Positions 7,975 to 11,023 of a DNA stretch of 11,023 nt are shown here, piece by piece. Numbering within the stretch: position 1 is the stretch's first letter; every line of letters starts with the position of its first letter. The position numbers and the translations under genes were made by a program. A model generated the notes under the pieces. That model ran no database searches. It saw nothing but the letters and a program-made list of their open reading frames with translations, and was not told the DNA's origin. Source of the DNA: Candidatus Brevefilum sp. (lineage in GTDB: Bacteria; Chloroflexota; Anaerolineae; Anaerolineales; Anaerolineaceae); contig SLIC01000259.1 of the NCBI GenBank assembly GCA_007135845.1, forward strand, positions 1 through 11,023. Direction: 5' to 3'.

Positions 7975-8265
7975 ATGTTGATAGCCAAAGTGATCGGTAC
8001 CACGGTTTCGACCATCAAAGATGAACAATTAACTGGACAGAAATTGCTGATCGTTCAGCAAACGGATGAAAAAGGTGATCCAGTTGGGAAACCCTTTGTT
8101 GCTGTAGACACGGTTAACGCTGGTGTGGGTGACCTGGTCCTGACTGCCCATGGTTCCAGCGCCCGGCAGACAACCATCACCAAAGATCGCCCTGTTGATG
8201 CTGTCATCATGGCAATGATTGACTCCCTCGAAGTCGATGGAAAGGTGACCTTCCAGAAAGGTTAA
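7975..8265 (+). CDS. eutN: EutN/CcmL-family BMC vertex (pentamer) protein
   Basis: The 96-residue protein has the family's size and opening pattern (MLIAKVIGTTVSTIKDEQLTG), where the small beta-barrel begins, and the conserved AVDTVNAGVGDLVLTAHGSSAR segment (43-64) typical of EutN/CcmL/PduN. These proteins form pentamers that cap the vertices of the polyhedral shell. A strong GAGGAG site precedes the ATG after a 17-bp gap from deoC. The next gene starts 2 bp after its stop, suggesting coupled translation. Assignment to BMC-P is firm; the gene name distinguishes little between EutN and PduN types. Confidence 0.95.
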   Translation: MLIAKVIGTTVSTIKDEQLTGQKLLIVQQTDEKGDPVGKPFVAVDTVNAGVGDLVLTAHGSSARQTTITKDRPVDAVIMAMIDSLEVDGKVTFQKG

Positions 8266-8267
8266 TC

Positions 8268-9734
8268 TTGATCATGGAACTTGACCAGGACTTACGTTCA
8301 ATCCAGGAAGCTCGCAGCCTTGTTAGCCGCGCCTTTATTGCATGGCAGCAGTGGTCAACAGCCTCTCAAGAACAGGTTGATCGCGTTTGTGCTGCCATGT
8401 CTGCTGCAGCCCTGACTGCATCCGAATCCTTAGGGATCCAGGCTCACAACGAAACTGGTTATGGCGTTCCTGAACATAAACATTTAAAAAATATCTTCGC
8501 AGCACAAAATGTTTGGGACAGTATCAAAGACTTAAAGACTGTCGGCATTATTGGTCATGATCCAGAAAAAAGGTTGTACGATATCGCCTGGCCGGTTGGT
8601 GTCGTGGCGGCATTAACACCCAGTACCAACCCCACCTCAACCATTATCTTCAAAATATTGATTGCCGTAAAAGCACGCGATGCAATCGTGATCGCTCCCC
8701 ATCCTTCTGCGGCAAAATGCTCCTACGAAACCACTCGGATCATGTCCCAAGCTGCACTGGAAAACGGCGCGCCGCCTGGATTGATTGCTTGTATGCAAAA
8801 CATCAGCTTGCCAGGCACCCAGGAACTGATGCGACATAAATATGTGGCCCTGATCCTGGCGACGGGGGGTACACCAATGGTACGGGCTGCCCATTCAACA
8901 GGAAAACCCGCCTACGGTGTCGGTCCGGGTAATGTGCCGGTTTATGTCGATCGATCAGCTGACCTGGTAAAAGCCGCCCATTATATTGTTGCCAGCAAAG
9001 CGTTTGATTGCTCAACAATCTGTGCCACGGAACAGGCTGTTGTTGCTGACAGCCAGATCGCTGACCGTTTAGCGTCGCTGATGGCGCAGGAAGGGGCATA
9101 CTTTACCGACAGTCACCAAACAGACCTGCTGCGCAAGCTCCTCTTTCACTCGGACGGCAGTATGAATGTTGCCACGGTGGGTAAACCAGCCGAGTACCTG
9201 GCAGCTATGGCAGGGTTCGACATCCCAAAAGGTACCCGCATCTTGGTCACCCGTCTGGAAAAAACCGGCAAGGACGAACCGCTTTCACGAGAGAAGCTCA
9301 CCACAGTTTTAGGCTGGTATCAAGAAGATGGCTGGGAAGCAGGCTGTGATCGCTGCATCGAACTAATTCAATTTGGCGGTCGTGGGCACAGCTTGATCAT
9401 TCACGCAACTAACCAGGATGTGATAATGGCCTTTGGACTTGAAAAACCCGTCTTCCGCATCGCTGTCAATACCATGGGAACGCTGGGCGCCGTTGGATTG
9501 ACAACAGGTGTGGTACCCTCCATGACCCTGGGTGCAGGGGGTGTGGGCGGATCAATTACCGGTGATAACATTTCAGCACAGCACTTATTCAATGTCAAAC
9601 GCCTGGCTTATGAATTATCAGCTCCCCCGGCAGCTGCCATGGTCCCTGGGAAACCAAAACCAGGACCCTCAGCAAAAGAGATTGAAAAGGCAGTCCGGGA
9701 TGCCGTTGAAGAAATACTGAACAACACTAAATGA
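8268..9734 (+). CDS. BMC-associated CoA-acylating aldehyde dehydrogenase with C-terminal encapsulation peptide
   Basis: The protein (488 residues from TTG 8268, 486 from ATG 8274) belongs to the acylating aldehyde dehydrogenases (EutE/PduP and AdhE N-domain group), which oxidise an aldehyde to acyl-CoA with NAD. Landmarks are the TPSTNPTST segment (117-125), the glycine-rich [13 protein letters not shown] region (216-228), and the catalytic Cys252 in STICATEQ. Given DeoC, acetaldehyde to acetyl-CoA is the likely reaction. Residues 455-467 form a Pro/Gly/Lys-rich linker, then a terminal helix [15 protein letters not shown] (471-485) that matches the RpiB N-terminal helix at eight of 15 positions, indicating cargo targeting. 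AAAGG (8257-8261) is spaced 6 bases from the TTG and 12 from the ATG, so TTG is favoured but not certain. Confidence 0.93.
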   Translation: MIMELDQDLRSIQEARSLVSRAFIAWQQWSTASQEQVDRVCAAMSAAALTASESLGIQAHNETGYGVPEHKHLKNIFAAQNVWDSIKDLKTVGIIGHDPEKRLYDIAWPVGVVAALTPSTNPTSTIIFKILIAVKARDAIVIAPHPSAAKCSYETTRIMSQAALENGAPPGLIACMQNISLPGTQELMRHKYVALILATGGTPMVRAAHSTGKPAYGVGPGNVPVYVDRSADLVKAAHYIVASKAFDCSTICATEQAVVADSQIADRLASLMAQEGAYFTDSHQTDLLRKLLFHSDGSMNVATVGKPAEYLAAMAGFDIPKGTRILVTRLEKTGKDEPLSREKLTTVLGWYQEDGWEAGCDRCIELIQFGGRGHSLIIHATNQDVIMAFGLEKPVFRIAVNTMGTLGAVGLTTGVVPSMTLGAGGVGGSITGDNISAQHLFNVKRLAYELSAPPAAAMVPGKPKPGPSAKEIEKAVRDAVEEILNNTK

Positions 9735-9764
9735 CTCGATTAGATAATGAAAGGATTTAACAAG

Positions 9765-10091
9765 ATGGCATTAGATACAGCATTAATAGCACTGGGAATG
9801 GTTGAAACCAAGGGATTGGTTGGTGCGGTGGAAGCCGCAGATGCCATGGTGAAATCTGCCAATGTGGTCCTGATTGGCTCAGAGTATGTCGGCGGAGGCT
9901 TCGTCACCGTTATGGTTCGTGGCGATGTCGGCGCAGTCAAAGCAGCCACAGATGCGGGTGCCGCAGCAGCCAAGCGTGTTGGCGAACTTGTTTCGGTGCA
10001 TGTCATCCCTCGACCCCACGAAGATGTTGAGATGATCCTGCCTCAGAAAACCAAGGGCAGCGTCGGTGGTCGCGGCACAGAATCAAAATAA
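9765..10091 (+). CDS. BMC-H hexameric shell protein, PduA/EutM type
   Basis: The 108-residue protein is a single BMC domain. It opens with [20 protein letters not shown] and contains the near-invariant [19 protein letters not shown] (57-75 region) and VHVIPRPH motifs of facet-forming hexamers. The pore-lining loop reads YVGGG, close to the GGG of EutM-type proteins and unlike KIGSG in PduA, so pore chemistry should resemble the former. The C-terminal tail after the domain is short, polar and Gly-rich. The ATG at 9765 is chosen because GAAAGGA (9749-9755) sits nine bases upstream and the product then begins like other BMC-H proteins; an in-frame ATG at 9747 lacks a ribosome binding site and would itself overlap that site. 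Confidence 0.96.
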   Translation: MALDTALIALGMVETKGLVGAVEAADAMVKSANVVLIGSEYVGGGFVTVMVRGDVGAVKAATDAGAAAAKRVGELVSVHVIPRPHEDVEMILPQKTKGSVGGRGTESK

Positions 10092-10105
10092 ATCAGGCTT
10101 GACCT

Positions 10106-10990
10106 GTGACAAACCCGTCCCTGAAGACGCCGGGTTATGACCCGGATATATTGCTTTCACGCGCCCATGAGGTGATCTTACCAAACCCAAACGGCGCCAA
10201 ACCTCCACCCTTACCGACGCCAACCAGCACGTTGCGTGTCGGGGTTGATCTGGGTACGGCGTATACCGTTCTGGTAGTTCTTGATGCCCAAGGTATGCCC
10301 ATTGCGGGTGAGTATCGCTTCACCCAGGTAGTGCGTGATGGTCTTGTGGTGGATTATGTTGGCGCAGTTGATATCCTGCAGATGATGAAAAAAAGCGTTG
10401 AGGTGAGACTGGGTAAAAGAATTACCCATGCTGCCAGTGGGTACCCCCCTGGTGTACCCCCAGCGGAACGACGATCAACTGCCAATGTTGTTGAAGCAGC
10501 AGGAATGGTTTGCCCGGAACTGATCCCTGAACCAACAGCCGCCAATAACCTGCTGGGCATTTCAGACGGCGTTATTGTTGATATCGGCGGCGGAACAACC
10601 GGTATTGCCATCATTGAAAATGGACAGGTGATCTACACCGCAGATGAGGCCACGGGCGGCACCCACATGACGCTGGTCATTGCGGGTAGCATGAACATCA
10701 GTTTTGAGGAAGCCGAATCTCAGAAAACGGATCCATCCCAGCAATCGCGGCTTTTTCCAATTATCCGCCCTGTGATGGAGAAAATGGGTACCATCATCGA
10801 GAAACATATTCGCGGTTATCAGGCCGAGTCCATTGTCCTGGTGGGCGGCACCTGCCTTTTCCCGGGGATTGTCCCAGTGATCCAGGAGGTCACCGGACTG
10901 CCCACACAGGTAGCAGCACACCCTTTGTTCATTACACCGATTGGGATTGCCCTGCATGACAGGATCGGCTTGAGCGAACACACAAATTAA
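10106..10990 (+). CDS. eutJ: EutJ-like BMC-associated actin/Hsp70-fold ATPase
   Basis: The 294-residue protein has the sugar kinase/Hsp70/actin nucleotide-binding pattern: phosphate-1 VGVDLGTAYT (45-54), phosphate-2 IVDIGGGTTG (157-166), and the adenosine motif IVLVGGTCLFPG (243-254). Its size and BMC context match EutJ, a putative chaperone of ethanolamine-utilisation loci whose biochemical role is not well defined; it may assist cargo folding or shell assembly. About 40 residues precede the ATPase domain and end in a Pro-rich stretch (29-40). The start is GTG at 10106: an in-frame TGA lies at 10100-10102 and no other suitable start precedes the ATPase domain. The ribosome site is weak (AGG at 10095), and the gap to the BMC-H gene is 14 bp. 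Confidence 0.9.
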   Translation: MTNPSLKTPGYDPDILLSRAHEVILPNPNGAKPPPLPTPTSTLRVGVDLGTAYTVLVVLDAQGMPIAGEYRFTQVVRDGLVVDYVGAVDILQMMKKSVEVRLGKRITHAASGYPPGVPPAERRSTANVVEAAGMVCPELIPEPTAANNLLGISDGVIVDIGGGTTGIAIIENGQVIYTADEATGGTHMTLVIAGSMNISFEEAESQKTDPSQQSRLFPIIRPVMEKMGTIIEKHIRGYQAESIVLVGGTCLFPGIVPVIQEVTGLPTQVAAHPLFITPIGIALHDRIGLSEHTN

Positions 10991-11000
10991 AGGAGATCAG

Positions 11001-11023
11001 ATGGCAGAAGACTTTTCATTACG
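11001..11023 (+). CDS. Start of the next BMC operon gene (truncated by window end), possibly a BMC shell protein
   Basis: An ATG at 11001 with AGGAG at 10991-10995 begins a reading frame of MAEDFSL plus two bases before the window ends. The 10-bp gap from eutJ places it in the same operon. From memory, some trimeric BMC-T shell proteins begin similarly (a short acidic start then S/E-LR), so a shell protein is a reasonable guess, but seven residues cannot establish identity. Confidence 0.5.

Noticed and set aside
9747..9764. Upstream ATG (9747) as the start of the BMC-H protein
   Set aside because: It has no ribosome binding site of its own, and GAAAGGA overlapping it serves the ATG at 9765, which gives the standard BMC-H N-terminus.

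Overview
The window looks like a chromosomal segment from a Chloroflexota bacterium, probably Anaerolineae. This is inferred from a Gram-positive-type LexA box before recA, a short archaeal/Thermotoga-type S-adenosylhomocysteinase, moderate GC content, and G-poor degenerate repeat DNA between genes. No rRNA or marker alignment is available, so the taxonomy is a judgement.

Left part (1-2508, + strand). The tail of an unrecognised gene overlaps (ATGA) a gene for a lipoprotein with a complete M23 (LytM-type) metallopeptidase motif set. An intergenic region with a good promoter and an embedded LexA box leads into a complete recA. A perfect 12-bp hairpin separates recA from the convergent operon.

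Middle part (2509-5965, - strand). Three genes, mtnA, a PfkB-family (adenosine/nucleoside kinase-like) gene and ahcY, form one operon read leftward. It handles by-products of S-adenosylmethionine (SAM): MtnA isomerises methylthioribose-1-phosphate, AhcY splits S-adenosylhomocysteine, and the kinase can trap the released adenosine as AMP. A promoter lies before mtnA, and the short leader contains a terminator-like hairpin.

Right part (6163-11023, + strand). After a 542-bp divergent intergenic region, a bacterial microcompartment (BMC) operon starts and runs off the end of the window: rpiB, deoC, eutN-type vertex protein, acylating aldehyde dehydrogenase, BMC-H shell protein, eutJ, and the first codons of another gene. 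RpiB plus DeoC plus an aldehyde dehydrogenase with shell genes matches the published 'sugar phosphate utilising' (SPU) BMC class. The proposed core chemistry is cleavage of 2-deoxyribose-5-phosphate by DeoC to glyceraldehyde-3-phosphate and acetaldehyde, then conversion of the acetaldehyde to acetyl-CoA inside the shell. All three enzymes carry a helix resembling an encapsulation peptide: N-terminal on RpiB and DeoC, C-terminal on the dehydrogenase.

Points most worth a second look are the RpiB homologue with Asp at the usual catalytic Cys position, an extra approximately 40-residue segment between the targeting helix and the aldolase domain of DeoC, the back-to-back placement of a SAM by-product salvage operon and a nucleoside-sugar microcompartment, the mtnA leader hairpin, and the G-free repeat tract upstream of the BMC operon.
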